A stretch of 64,000 bases of DNA, taken from contig NZ_SNYI01000001.1 of NCBI RefSeq assembly GCF_004362865.1, forward strand, positions 248,001 to 312,000. The letters run 5' to 3'. The stretch comes from Zeaxanthinibacter enoshimensis. Its GTDB lineage: Bacteria > Bacteroidota > Bacteroidia > Flavobacteriales > Flavobacteriaceae. Below, piece by piece: positions 50,835-58,911 of the stretch (positions are counted from its first letter, which is position 1; every line of letters starts with the position of its first letter). Below the pieces are notes generated by a model that saw only the letters and a program-made list of their open reading frames with translations, was not told the DNA's origin and ran no database searches. Position numbers and translations under genes: made by a program.

Positions 50835-50932
50835 AATGATAGAATTGTTTTTATTGTTACACCCCCACTTACGGAAAGTGGTTCCCGGGGGTTTTATTAA
50901 AACAACCCTTATGAAAAATTTAACATTCAGAT

Positions 50933-51103
50933 TCAGTCAAAAGCGAAGCCGGTACTCACTCTGAAAACAAAGGCATAGACCGCAACCAGGTACATGATAA
51001 AACTGAACCAGGCGAAAAATTTGAAATAATGGGTTACCAGGAAATGTCCCAGGTTCCTGAACCCCTCTATATATATCTCCTTAATAAGTAACATCGTTTT
51101 CAT
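50933..51103 (-). CDS. Small single-span membrane protein (56 residues)
   Basis: ATG at 51103, stop at 50933. The sequence starts MKTMLLIKEIYIEGFRNLG and ends RVSTGFAFD, with one hydrophobic span F-A-W-F-S-F-I-M-Y-L-V-A-V-Y-A-F. The pattern I-Y-x-x-G-F-R-N-L-G then a membrane helix then T-G-F-x-F looks like a conserved flavobacterial small protein. The function is unknown. It is upstream of the fasciclin gene on the same strand, 98 bp apart. Confidence 0.55.
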   Translation of the reverse strand: MKTMLLIKEIYIEGFRNLGHFLVTHYFKFFAWFSFIMYLVAVYAFVFRVSTGFAFD

Positions 51104-51285
51104 AATTATAGATTTTTAGCTATAACAACAAAACAGGATCCATTACCTACCTGTGGAAAGGTTTATTTGATTAAGCGTACAGAAAAACGGATAAATGGCA
51201 AGATTGGCAAATGCAACCGGATAAGAGACAGGGAGAGCAGGGAAAACAGGAGTTTACCCTTCAAAGTTTCGATCAGCTTGTTTTT

Positions 51286-51408
51286 TTAGCGAAACAGAAT
51301 TACCAGGATCACAGCAGCAATGTAACCAAGGATGGCCAGAAAGCTTACAAATTCAATACTAATAGAACTGCTGAGCTGGGATAAAAATTGGAAGATAGTC
51401 GTTTTCAT
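51286..51408 (-). CDS. Possible 40-residue membrane peptide
   Basis: ATG at 51408 (MKTTIFQFLSQL) ending in V-I-L-V-I-L-F-R: one hydrophobic helix with a basic end. Its first residues mimic the 56-residue neighbour (MKT...). It may form a unit with it and the fasciclin gene. No family is recognised. Confidence 0.35.
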   Translation of the reverse strand: MKTTIFQFLSQLSSSISIEFVSFLAILGYIAAVILVILFR

Positions 51409-51555
51409 TTTCAGTGGGGGTTCTCAATCCTACTGCAACAAATCTGGTTATACTTCCTGATATATACCAAGTTTATCGGTGAACGGCATCTAAAAACAGG
51501 ATGAAATGCGCAAGCAGTCGTTCCGTTGCTTATTTTTACGCCTTTAATTGCCTAT

Positions 51556-52824
51556 ATGGGAAAAAATGATCCTTATGCAGCCCTGAGGTTCAGGGAGTTT
51601 AACATTTTTCTGGGAGTAAGATTTGCTATGGTATTCGCATGGACCATGCAATTCGTGGTGATTGAATGGGAAGTGTACAGTCTTACCAAAAACCCTTTAT
51701 CCCTTGGTATCATCGGGCTTGTAGAAGTAATCCCTGCGGTTTCCCTGGCACTGGTGGCAGGTCACGTGGTTGACCAGAAAGAAAAGAAAGGATTATTGCA
51801 AAAATGCATCCTTGGGTTTTCAGTGATCAGCGTGGGGCTGTTCCTGCTGACCTGGCCAAAAATCACCCAGGGGCTTTCACAAAACCTTGTGCTGTACTCC
51901 ATTTATTTCCTTGTTTTCCTGGGCGGAATTGTCCGGGCTTTCCTGGGGCCCACGATCTTCGCCTTGTTTTCCCTGCTTATTCCAAAAAAATTCTATCCCA
52001 ACGCTGCTACCTGGAGTAGTTCTGTCTGGCAGATGGGTGCTGTAATAGGACCGGCTGTGGCCGGGTTTGCCATCAGTTTGATTGGGGTCCACTGGTCTAT
52101 GTGCCTTATCGCTGCCTGTTCTATGATCGCTTTCCTGCTTCTGGTCCAAATTCCTAAAAAACCAATTCTCAATCCTAAAATCGGGGAACCTATGCGCAAA
52201 AGTCTGCGCGAGGGCATCAGGTTCGTATGGAATACTAAGGTGATACTGGGCGCTATTACCTTGGACATGATTGCTGTATTATTTGGTGGGGCCGTTGCCC
52301 TTTTACCTATTTTCGCCCAGGATATCCTGAAGGTCGGGGCCGAAGGATTCGGGATACTGAGGGCTGCCCCGGCGGTTGGTGCCTTCCTCATCATGTTCAC
52401 TTCGGCTTATTTCCCCCTGGACCGGAAAGCCGGAATGAAATTACTGGTGGCCATATTCGGATTCGGGTTGAGCATCATCGTATTCGGGCTCTCCACCTGG
52501 TTCTGGCTATCCGTTTTTGCGCTATTTATGAGCGGGGCGACAGATGGAATTTCCATGATCATCCGGCAGACCATCTTACAGCTCAAGACACCGGATCACA
52601 TGCGGGGGCGAGTAGCCTCGGTTAATTCAATGTTTGTTGGTTCATCGAATGAGCTGGGTGCATTTGAAAGCGGACTAACCGCTAAACTAATGGGCACCGT
52701 AACTGCGGTGGTCTTTGGGGGTTGCATGACGGTCGCTACCGTGATCACCACCGGCCTGGCTTTCCCTACCTTCCGGAAACTCGACCTTAGGGAAGATATG
52801 GAGGAAAACGCTAAACTCGATTAA
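51556..52824 (+). CDS. MFS transporter (EntS/MFS_3-like exporter)
   Basis: A 422-residue transporter. The ATG at 51556 is chosen; 30 bp upstream an in-frame TTG exists. R-F-A-M-V-F-A-W-T-M-Q-F-V-V-I-E-W in helix 1, A-G-H-V-V-D-Q-K-E-K-K-G-L (loop 2-3 signature) and D-H-M-R-G-R-V-A-S-V near the end are typical of the enterobactin-exporter-like MFS_3 family. It is predicted to export a small molecule. Its stop is one base from the next gene, so both are in one operon. Confidence 0.85.
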   Translation: MGKNDPYAALRFREFNIFLGVRFAMVFAWTMQFVVIEWEVYSLTKNPLSLGIIGLVEVIPAVSLALVAGHVVDQKEKKGLLQKCILGFSVISVGLFLLTWPKITQGLSQNLVLYSIYFLVFLGGIVRAFLGPTIFALFSLLIPKKFYPNAATWSSSVWQMGAVIGPAVAGFAISLIGVHWSMCLIAACSMIAFLLLVQIPKKPILNPKIGEPMRKSLREGIRFVWNTKVILGAITLDMIAVLFGGAVALLPIFAQDILKVGAEGFGILRAAPAVGAFLIMFTSAYFPLDRKAGMKLLVAIFGFGLSIIVFGLSTWFWLSVFALFMSGATDGISMIIRQTILQLKTPDHMRGRVASVNSMFVGSSNELGAFESGLTAKLMGTVTAVVFGGCMTVATVITTGLAFPTFRKLDLREDMEENAKLD

Positions 52825-52825
52825 T

Positions 52826-53428
52826 ATGTCCCGCTTCAGATCCAACTGTAAGTTTATGCCGTTATTCCTGGGCGCCCTGCTGTCCCTGCTGGGGTCCTGT
52901 GGCCATACCCCTTCCCTTCAGCCGGTGACTGTACAGGATTTTACCGCATTTGTGGAAGACACGGGGTATGTTTCGGATGCTGAAAAATATGGATGGTCCG
53001 TAGTGCAAACCAGTGTGTTTGGGTATAAGGTCGTTGAAGACGCCAATTGGAGATTGCCGGATGGATCACGCCCCGCCTCCCTGGAAATGCCGGTCACGCA
53101 GGTAAGTTACAACGATGCAAAAGCATATTGTGAATGGGCCGGGGTACGACTTCCTTCATACCGGGAATACTGGGAACTGGTAAAAGAAGATAAGCGCCCA
53201 ATTATTTCAGATCAGAAGGGACCAGTTTCCCCTGCTGGAACAGTGAATATCATCGGAAATGTCTGGGATATTACGAGCACTACTAAAAACAGCCAGGTAA
53301 GATTAGCGGGCGGTTCCATTTTCTGTTCAGAGAACACCTGCCACGGAACCCGCCCCGAAAGAGAATTTTACGTAGATCTTGAAACCGGAAACATCCATAT
53401 TGGTTTTAGCGTAATGACTATGGAGTAA
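52826..53428 (+). CDS. Formylglycine-generating-enzyme-like (SUMF1) lipoprotein
   Basis: A 200-residue lipoprotein (LLGSC25) with a compact FGE-sulfatase fold. P-V-T-Q-V-S-Y-N-D-A-K-A-Y-C-E-W-A-G-V-R-L-P is the core motif, followed by G-N-V-W-D-I and R-L-A-G-G-S-I-F-C167-S-E-N-T-C172. The C-x4-C pair matches the two cysteines that bind copper in active FGEs. It is shorter than enzymes of about 270-300 residues, and no sulfatase gene is nearby. It is co-transcribed with the MFS exporter (1 bp gap). It may activate a sulfatase elsewhere or have a different role. Confidence 0.8.
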   Translation: MSRFRSNCKFMPLFLGALLSLLGSCGHTPSLQPVTVQDFTAFVEDTGYVSDAEKYGWSVVQTSVFGYKVVEDANWRLPDGSRPASLEMPVTQVSYNDAKAYCEWAGVRLPSYREYWELVKEDKRPIISDQKGPVSPAGTVNIIGNVWDITSTTKNSQVRLAGGSIFCSENTCHGTRPEREFYVDLETGNIHIGFSVMTME

Positions 53429-53476
53429 ACAATGCACCCTGATCTCCAGGGTGCCGGAGCAGAGCCCCGGGTACTG

Positions 53477-53506
53477 TTAAACATTCTTTAATGTTTAATT
53501 TTTTAA
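53477..53506 (+). terminator. Terminator-like hairpin after the SUMF1-like gene
   Basis: TTAAACATT (53477-53485) pairs with AATGTTTAA (53490-53498) around CTTT, followed by TTTTTT. A preceding GCACCCTG/CAGGGTGC stem lies right after the stop codon. Confidence 0.65.
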
Positions 53507-53544
53507 ATTATTTATTAAACATTTTATATAATTTAGTGCCCGGC

Positions 53545-53607
53545 ACGGATACGGGCCTACAGAGCTAAGGGAAATCAATTGCTATGAAAAACCTTCCCCG
53601 TATCCGT
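53545..53607 (+). ncRNA. Possible structured RNA or hairpin before the integration site
   Basis: ACGGATACGGG (53545-53555) is the exact inverse complement of CCCGTATCCGT (53597-53607), 41 bp apart. Inside, AAGG pairs with CCTT. T-rich sequence follows. No open frame uses it. It may be a terminator, a small RNA or a protein site; RNA-gene status is unproven. Confidence 0.3.
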
Positions 53608-53750
53608 TTCATTTTTCAGAATATCTATTCAGATAATGCTTATCAAAGGGCCGGTTAAGTTCCTTGCGAATGTACTTCTGGCGGGAATGATCCCACGTTT
53701 CATGTAGCACTATTTCAAGCAGGCAGGTCTACCAGTTCCTGAAAACCATA

Positions 53751-53784
53751 AAAAAACCCTATCCATTGTTGATGAATAGGGTAT
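53751..53784 (-). terminator. Terminator of the interrupted tRNA-Leu
   Basis: On the minus strand ACCCTAT..ATAGGGT pairs with inner CAT/ATG and continues into TTTTTT. It lies just past the tRNA 3' end and belongs to the original chromosomal tRNA-Leu transcript. Confidence 0.75.
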
Positions 53785-53787
53785 TTG

Positions 53788-53845
53788 TACCTCGGGTGGG
53801 AATCGAACCCACACTCCCGAAAGAACTGGATTTTGAATCCAGCGT
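53788..53845 (-). tRNA. 3' half of tRNA-Leu (CAA): attachment-site remnant (attL)
   Basis: Reading the minus strand: anticodon stem CTGGA/TCCAG with loop TTCAAAA (anticodon CAA, Leu), a long variable arm with TTTCGGGAG, T-arm GTGGG-TTCGATT-CCCAC, acceptor strand CCGAGGT and discriminator A at 53788. The D-arm and 5' acceptor strand are absent; upstream of the anticodon the sequence is A+T-rich and unrelated. It directly precedes a tyrosine recombinase gene, so it marks the left junction of an integrated element. The full tRNA gene should be regenerated at the other end, outside the window. Confidence 0.8.
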
Positions 53846-53941
53846 ATTTGATGGTAAATTTAGCTAAATATACTTATAATCAACTGATTAATAAATATTT
53901 AATATTAATTGATTTCATTTAATATGATTTAAAATCAATAA

Positions 53942-53962
53942 ATGTTGTACCTATGTTGTACC
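53942..53962. repeat. Direct repeat ATGTTGTACC x2 upstream of the integrase
   Basis: ATGTTGTACC occurs at 53942-53951 and 53953-53962 (11-bp period). The 8-mer TTGTACCT contained in it also occurs at the tRNA 3' end (53785-53792). It may be an arm-type site for the recombinase. Confidence 0.45.
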
Positions 53963-53998
53963 AAAATTGATTATCTTTATAATCTAAAATTCAATGGT

Positions 53999-55210
53999 AT
54001 GGCCTCAAATGCAAAAGTAGTTATAAGAAAGAAACCAAATAAAGAAGGGCTTTATCCTTTGGCAATCCGCATAACCAAGAACCGTCGCTCAACATATCAC
54101 TATGTTGGTCATTACATAGATTTAAAAGATTGGGATGAGAAGAACTTACGTGTTAGGAAATCCCATACTAATGCTAACAGATTAAATAATTTGATTTCCA
54201 CCAAGCTATTAGAGGCCAATAAAACACTAATAGATTTACAGTCAGATAAAAAAGATTTCTCTGCAAATCAAATAAAAGAAGCACTCTATTCAGAGTCAAA
54301 ATCGAGTACTTTTTATGAAGTTGCAAGAGATTTTCTTTCCGAACTTGAATCCAATAAAAAGCTCTCTCAACTGTCTACCGATAAGGCTCGTGTTAACCAC
54401 GTAATAAACTTTAATAAGTCAAAGCAGTTGACCTTTCAAGAAATAGACGAAGCCTTTTTGAGAAAATTTAAGATTTATTTGAAAAAATTAAATCTCTCTG
54501 AAAGGTCGATAGTTAATAATCTTGTTGTTATAAGAACAATATACAACAGAGCGATAAAAATGGGTGTTGTTGATAGAAAATTTTATCCATTTGGCTCAGG
54601 TAAGATTAGGATAAAATTCCCTGAAACTGAAAAAATAGGATTGACCAAGAAAGAAATAAAGTCGTTTGAATCTGCTAAAAATCTTACTGAAAATGAAACT
54701 CACGCACGAAACGTATGGTTATTCAGTTTCTATTTTGCAGGTATCAGAGCTGCCGATTTGCTGAAAATTAGATGGTCAGATATTTATGATGATAGACTTC
54801 ACTACCGTATGAATAAAAATTCCAAATTACTATCTCTCAAAATACCAGAAAAAGTCTTCCCTATATTGGAATATTACAAATCTGAAAAACGGGACAATGA
54901 CGATTTCGTTTTTCCCGAAATGAAAAAGGCAGATTTAAAAGATGCGAAAGATGTCTATGCCAAGACCAAAACGGCTACTAAAAAGTTCAATAAATATTTG
55001 GTTGGGGTCGCCAAGAAAGCAAAAATTACCAAAAAGGTAACTATGCATATAGCTCGACACAGCTTTGGCCATATCTCAGAAGACAAAATTCCTATTAAAA
55101 TGCTTCAAAAACTTTACAGGCATTCATCCGTTACTACTACAATAAAATATCAAGCCAATTTCATCCATAAAGATGCAGATGATGCTTTGGACAGCGTTGT
55201 CAATTTTTAG
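53999..55210 (+). CDS. Tyrosine recombinase/integrase of the element
   Basis: A 403-residue tyrosine recombinase of the Bacteroidota mobile-element type. The ATG at 53999 (MASNAKVVIRKK) is chosen over an in-frame upstream ATG because the arm-binding domain starts here. It has an Arm-DNA-binding region (1-90), a SAM-like core-binding domain (about 105-215) and a catalytic domain with R250 (AGIRAADLL), H350-x2-R353, H375 (YRHSS) and the nucleophile Y384. It adjoins the tRNA-Leu remnant and is read away from it. All catalytic residues are intact. Base composition is clearly more A+T-rich than the chromosomal genes to the left. Confidence 0.93.
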   Translation: MASNAKVVIRKKPNKEGLYPLAIRITKNRRSTYHYVGHYIDLKDWDEKNLRVRKSHTNANRLNNLISTKLLEANKTLIDLQSDKKDFSANQIKEALYSESKSSTFYEVARDFLSELESNKKLSQLSTDKARVNHVINFNKSKQLTFQEIDEAFLRKFKIYLKKLNLSERSIVNNLVVIRTIYNRAIKMGVVDRKFYPFGSGKIRIKFPETEKIGLTKKEIKSFESAKNLTENETHARNVWLFSFYFAGIRAADLLKIRWSDIYDDRLHYRMNKNSKLLSLKIPEKVFPILEYYKSEKRDNDDFVFPEMKKADLKDAKDVYAKTKTATKKFNKYLVGVAKKAKITKKVTMHIARHSFGHISEDKIPIKMLQKLYRHSSVTTTIKYQANFIHKDADDALDSVVNF

Positions 55211-55302
55211 GCAAATTGTTTACCAGCTGTGAACATCTTAAATAGAAATTTTAACATTTTAGAACTTCATTCTTCTACCTTTACAAGCTAAACTTTTTGC
55301 GT

Positions 55303-56208
55303 ATGGTTTTAAAGGTCAAATGGATAGATTTTAAAAATAAAATTGAAGAACAGAAAGCTAAAGGCGAAGCTCTGGTCGAAAAATATAGGTCTTCAAGAAC
55401 TGAAAATGATTTAGAAAGCCTAAAGGAAGAAAAGCAACGTTGGGAAAATGAGGTCATAGACTATGTAAAAACTTCCTTTGAACCTGAACATACAAACTTT
55501 AGATATGAATTCAAAGCCCAAAGAGGTTATAATACTGGCTTGAAATTAGGTATTGACCAAAGGATTAAAAACATAATTCAAGACCTAAAAGATGAAATCA
55601 ATGGTCTTGACTACTACTTGAAAATGCTATTCATTTCCGATGCAATAATAAGAGCTGAAGAAATTAATTTAGAAGAACGCAAGAATCTTGACACCGAAGG
55701 TAGGCTCGACCTCATTCTTAGCAAACTCTATGAGCTTTATGATGACAGATTATATCATTCTATCAAATGGATTCTGGAAGGCAATGGTATAAAGTTGAAC
55801 AATCACGGCGAAGATTGGGATTATGCCAAAATGCTTGAAAACAGAAATCTTATTGATACTATTACTACAAAAGATACAGGCGCCAGACTTACGCTGGAAG
55901 GAAAGTATGCAATAGAACAGTCAAGAAAAGCGCAAGTTACAGACTACACGAAAATTAGTAGTTCTGATGAAGAGTTAAAAGCACTTATTGAGGGTGTTCT
56001 AAAAGAAGTCGAAAAATTGGGAATTGGCCAGCAAATCATTTTTGATGAATTTGATGAGCTACGAGATGATATTCCCAAGCTAAGTAAGAAATCTTTCGGG
56101 CAATTGTTAAAGTCAAAACTCGGGGATTTAATTGCTGCAAGGGCTTTAAACAAAACACTTGCCAGCGAGATATTCAAGCAATTTACCGACCAAATATTGC
56201 CATTCTAA
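55303..56208 (+). CDS. Unknown cassette protein 1: coiled coil plus winged-helix-like domain
   Basis: A 301-residue cytoplasmic protein, not recognised as a known family. The ATG at 55303 is used (a TTG lies two codons upstream). Residues about 8-55 are a charged coiled-coil-like helix (FKNKIEEQKAKGEALVEKYR). A segment D-L-I-L-S-K-L-Y-E-L-Y-D-D-R-L then G-A-R-L-T-L-E-G-K-Y-A-I-E (about 140-205) has the helix-turn-wing look of a winged-helix domain. A helical C-terminus follows. It is the first of four genes separated by 3, 7 and 11 bp, which strongly suggests a single functional unit. Confidence 0.6.
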   Translation: MVLKVKWIDFKNKIEEQKAKGEALVEKYRSSRTENDLESLKEEKQRWENEVIDYVKTSFEPEHTNFRYEFKAQRGYNTGLKLGIDQRIKNIIQDLKDEINGLDYYLKMLFISDAIIRAEEINLEERKNLDTEGRLDLILSKLYELYDDRLYHSIKWILEGNGIKLNNHGEDWDYAKMLENRNLIDTITTKDTGARLTLEGKYAIEQSRKAQVTDYTKISSSDEELKALIEGVLKEVEKLGIGQQIIFDEFDELRDDIPKLSKKSFGQLLKSKLGDLIAARALNKTLASEIFKQFTDQILPF

Positions 56209-56211
56209 TTT

Positions 56212-56988
56212 ATGAAAATACTGGCGAGACTCAAAAAAACAATTAGGACTTTCATTCAAAAAGAACCACCGCCTGAATACGAGGTTACACAATTTGTTAT
56301 TTCAGATAGACAACCTATTACAGGTGCATCAAAAATTTCATTTTTTGTGAATAATCCTCAGCCTGGTGCAAGCGTGACCAGAACCTTTGAAAATGAAGAC
56401 GATGTTATTAATTGGTTGATGAGCAATGCCGACTTTAAACATATACTTTTCAAAAATCTATTTTCATCATCCTCTGTCATCCATCATTGTGGCGTGAAAG
56501 AACCAATAACAGAACCTAAAAAGAAACCTGGCGACATTGACATCCTTCTTTACAAAGAAGGCAATGAAAGCAATGCAGTTGGCATAGAATGTAAAATAGT
56601 AAAATCAGAATCCTTAGAAAATCAACCGCCAAAAATCAACAAGATTACAAGCGTTCAGAAAAAAGGGACAAAGCAAGCAGATGGTTACATAAACATAGGT
56701 TTTAGTAGGGTCTTTCTTATGGTCATATTGCTGGACGATGGCAGACACTATAAAAATCCAAATTTCGTCTTTAGAACAACACCAACTGAAGAATTGAAAG
56801 AACTGTATGATTTCGACTGGAACACAAAAATGAATACGGAAGTTGGAATAATCTATGCCTATGTCAATCAACTTACATCAAACCATATTAACCAGACGAA
56901 AGGTCTGGGTTTAAGGATTGAACGAGAAGCCAAAGAAAGAATTCAATGTGATGGTTTAACTGAGAAAATTAAAAATCTTAATTACTAA
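56212..56988 (+). CDS. Predicted PD-(D/E)xK superfamily nuclease (cassette protein 2)
   Basis: A 258-residue protein with a restriction-endonuclease-like core: D108-I-D110-I-L-L-Y, then G-I-E126-C-K128, followed by K-G-T-K-Q-A-D-G-Y-I-N-I-G-F-S-R-V-F-L-M. The D/E-x-K arrangement and the following helix are what PD-(D/E)xK nucleases show. It starts 3 bp after protein 1. Substrate (DNA or RNA, modified or not) is unknown. Confidence 0.65.
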   Translation: MKILARLKKTIRTFIQKEPPPEYEVTQFVISDRQPITGASKISFFVNNPQPGASVTRTFENEDDVINWLMSNADFKHILFKNLFSSSSVIHHCGVKEPITEPKKKPGDIDILLYKEGNESNAVGIECKIVKSESLENQPPKINKITSVQKKGTKQADGYINIGFSRVFLMVILLDDGRHYKNPNFVFRTTPTEELKELYDFDWNTKMNTEVGIIYAYVNQLTSNHINQTKGLGLRIEREAKERIQCDGLTEKIKNLNY

Positions 56989-56995
56989 GTATTAG

Positions 56996-57706
56996 TTGAA
57001 GAAAGTAGGAATTTGCAGAATCTGCGGTAAGTATGCAAAATTGACGTTCGAGCACGTTCCGCCACAAAGTGCCTTCAATTCTAACCCTGTATTCTTTCAA
57101 AAGTCCGTCCATCTTCACGACAAAAAAAGTTTTCTATACGGTAAAAAAATTCGAAGTAATCAAGGTGCAGGTGGATATTACTTATGCAAATCTTGTAACA
57201 ATCTCACAGGTAGTTACTATGGGGACAGCTACAAGAAATTCGCCTATATGGGAATGATGGCGCTGACACATAGAATTTTGGCATCAAAAGATATTACTTT
57301 TGAATATGCCTTACAGCCACTAAACATTCTCAAACAGATTTTAGCAATGTTTATGGCGATAGATACAAGCGACCAACTTTTAAATTTAGAAGGGCTTGCG
57401 GATTTTATTTTGGATAAGGATTCAAGGGCGCTTCCAGATAGCTTGAGAGTATTTGTTTACCACACCATTACAAAACAAGTTAGAAATGGCTGGGGAATGG
57501 CAAGAACCGAAAAAGGGTTTCATCATCTTGGTGAAATTACCTTCCCACCATTTGGTGTTGTTTATGCTTTAGATTCTGAACCCACACGAAACGATTTTTA
57601 CGAAATAACAGATTTCAAAAATTTTAATTTTAATCAAACCGTTCAAGCGAGATTATCAATTCCTTTTCTTACACCTAAAACATATATTCCTGGACTGTAC
57701 AATTAA
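56996..57706 (+). CDS. HNH-like zinc-finger nuclease domain protein (cassette protein 3)
   Basis: A 236-residue protein with C7-x2-C10, E19-H20-V-P-P and C64-x2-C67-N68, the paired CxxC zinc knuckle and histidine of HNH-type endonucleases. No ATG is available before the zinc motif: TTG at 56996 follows an in-frame stop at 56993, so TTG is the start if the N-terminus is complete. The C-terminal 150 residues are unassigned. It begins 7 bp after the nuclease gene. Confidence 0.65.
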   Translation: MKKVGICRICGKYAKLTFEHVPPQSAFNSNPVFFQKSVHLHDKKSFLYGKKIRSNQGAGGYYLCKSCNNLTGSYYGDSYKKFAYMGMMALTHRILASKDITFEYALQPLNILKQILAMFMAIDTSDQLLNLEGLADFILDKDSRALPDSLRVFVYHTITKQVRNGWGMARTEKGFHHLGEITFPPFGVVYALDSEPTRNDFYEITDFKNFNFNQTVQARLSIPFLTPKTYIPGLYN

Positions 57707-57717
57707 ATATTTAAGAT

Positions 57718-58830
57718 ATGGCAAAAAACGAACCCATCAAACAACACTACATACCACGTTCCTACCTAAAAAATTTTGGTGTCGAAGCCAAAAAGGGCAA
57801 CTATTTAGTAGATGCTTATAGACTTGAAGACGATTTGCTACTTGAAAAGATTAGCACGAAAAGTATCTGTTTCAAAAAAAATCTTTACACAATTCCGAAT
57901 GCTGAAGTTGATAGGAAATACGATTTAGAACACCATTACGCCGAACACGTAGATTCAGAATTTCCCAAAATATATAGACTACTTGTTGATGAAAGTGTGA
58001 AAATATTGACCCCTGAGCAAAAGAAACAGGTATTATACGTATGTCTATCTCTTTACTTTAGAACACCAAGATTTCTTAATCATCAAAATGCCTTTACTGA
58101 CCAAATTTTAGATAGAATGCTACTGTATGCAGACGAAAATGGCGAGGTGAAATTTACGTTTGAAGAAGAAAGACACGAGTTCAATATAAAGGATATAGAT
58201 AAAGTTAGACAAGAATTTAAAGAGCGAAACAGGATTAAATTCTTGGTGCAGCACTTAGAGAAATGGAAAGAGTTTGTGGACTTTAAATATGATTGCACGA
58301 TAAATGTCCATCGAATTAATGATAAAGATGCACCATTGATTACCTGCGATAATCCAGTATCTATACGTGGTATAAAATCAACGCGATTCGAAGGCCTTTT
58401 CAATCCTGACTCAGTAATAACTTTACCGTTAGATACTCAATATTATTTGGAAATCTTTCCGAACAGCATTGCTGATGGTCAAACTATAATTCATAGAATG
58501 GTTCACGATAGGGATTATGTGTTTACGACCAACGCTATCATTCAGAGTAATGCTGAGAAGTTGATAATTGGAAAGCCAGGAACAATAGAAAAACATTTCG
58601 AAATTCAATCAAGTTATGAAGAATCTGAAAATGGCGAACAATTTGTTGAAAAGGCAAAATTTAAGTTAGAGGAACTTCAAAAGTTTCATCAAATTTGTGA
58701 AAAGACGGGATTAACTTCGACTGAAACAATTGGTCAGCTTAAAAAGATGCTTAACCATAAATATTTCAAAGATGAAGACCAACTCATTAAGATGAAAAGG
58801 CTTTTAATTGCAACTGGACATTGGAAATAA
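57718..58830 (+). CDS. DUF4238 domain protein (cassette protein 4)
   Basis: A 370-residue protein with the DUF4238 start K-Q-H-Y-I-P-R-S-Y-L-K-N-F (8-20) and the later C209-D-N-P-V-S-I. DUF4238 proteins have no established biochemistry but occur repeatedly in mobile and defence-associated islands. It starts 11 bp after the HNH-like gene and ends the cassette. The next gene, 81 bp on, has its own promoter-like box and belongs to the efflux operon. Confidence 0.75.
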   Translation: MAKNEPIKQHYIPRSYLKNFGVEAKKGNYLVDAYRLEDDLLLEKISTKSICFKKNLYTIPNAEVDRKYDLEHHYAEHVDSEFPKIYRLLVDESVKILTPEQKKQVLYVCLSLYFRTPRFLNHQNAFTDQILDRMLLYADENGEVKFTFEEERHEFNIKDIDKVRQEFKERNRIKFLVQHLEKWKEFVDFKYDCTINVHRINDKDAPLITCDNPVSIRGIKSTRFEGLFNPDSVITLPLDTQYYLEIFPNSIADGQTIIHRMVHDRDYVFTTNAIIQSNAEKLIIGKPGTIEKHFEIQSSYEESENGEQFVEKAKFKLEELQKFHQICEKTGLTSTETIGQLKKMLNHKYFKDEDQLIKMKRLLIATGHWK

Positions 58831-58898
58831 TTGTTGTCTATAAACTTAATGAGAAAATTAAATTTCTGTTAATCCCAATAAAAACTGTTAAATTTTTG

Positions 58899-58906
58899 TA
58901 ATTTTG
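58899..58906 (+). promoter_or_regulatory. Possible -7 box of the efflux operon
   Basis: TAATTTTG matches TAnnTTTG only 5 bases before the ATG at 58912, so transcription would start at or next to the start codon (near-leaderless). No TTTG lies at the expected -33 distance. Confidence 0.35.
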
Positions 58907-58911
58907 CAACG

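Noticed and set aside
53788-53845. Functional tRNA-Leu gene
   Set aside because: The D-arm and 5' acceptor strand are missing, so this fragment cannot fold into a tRNA.
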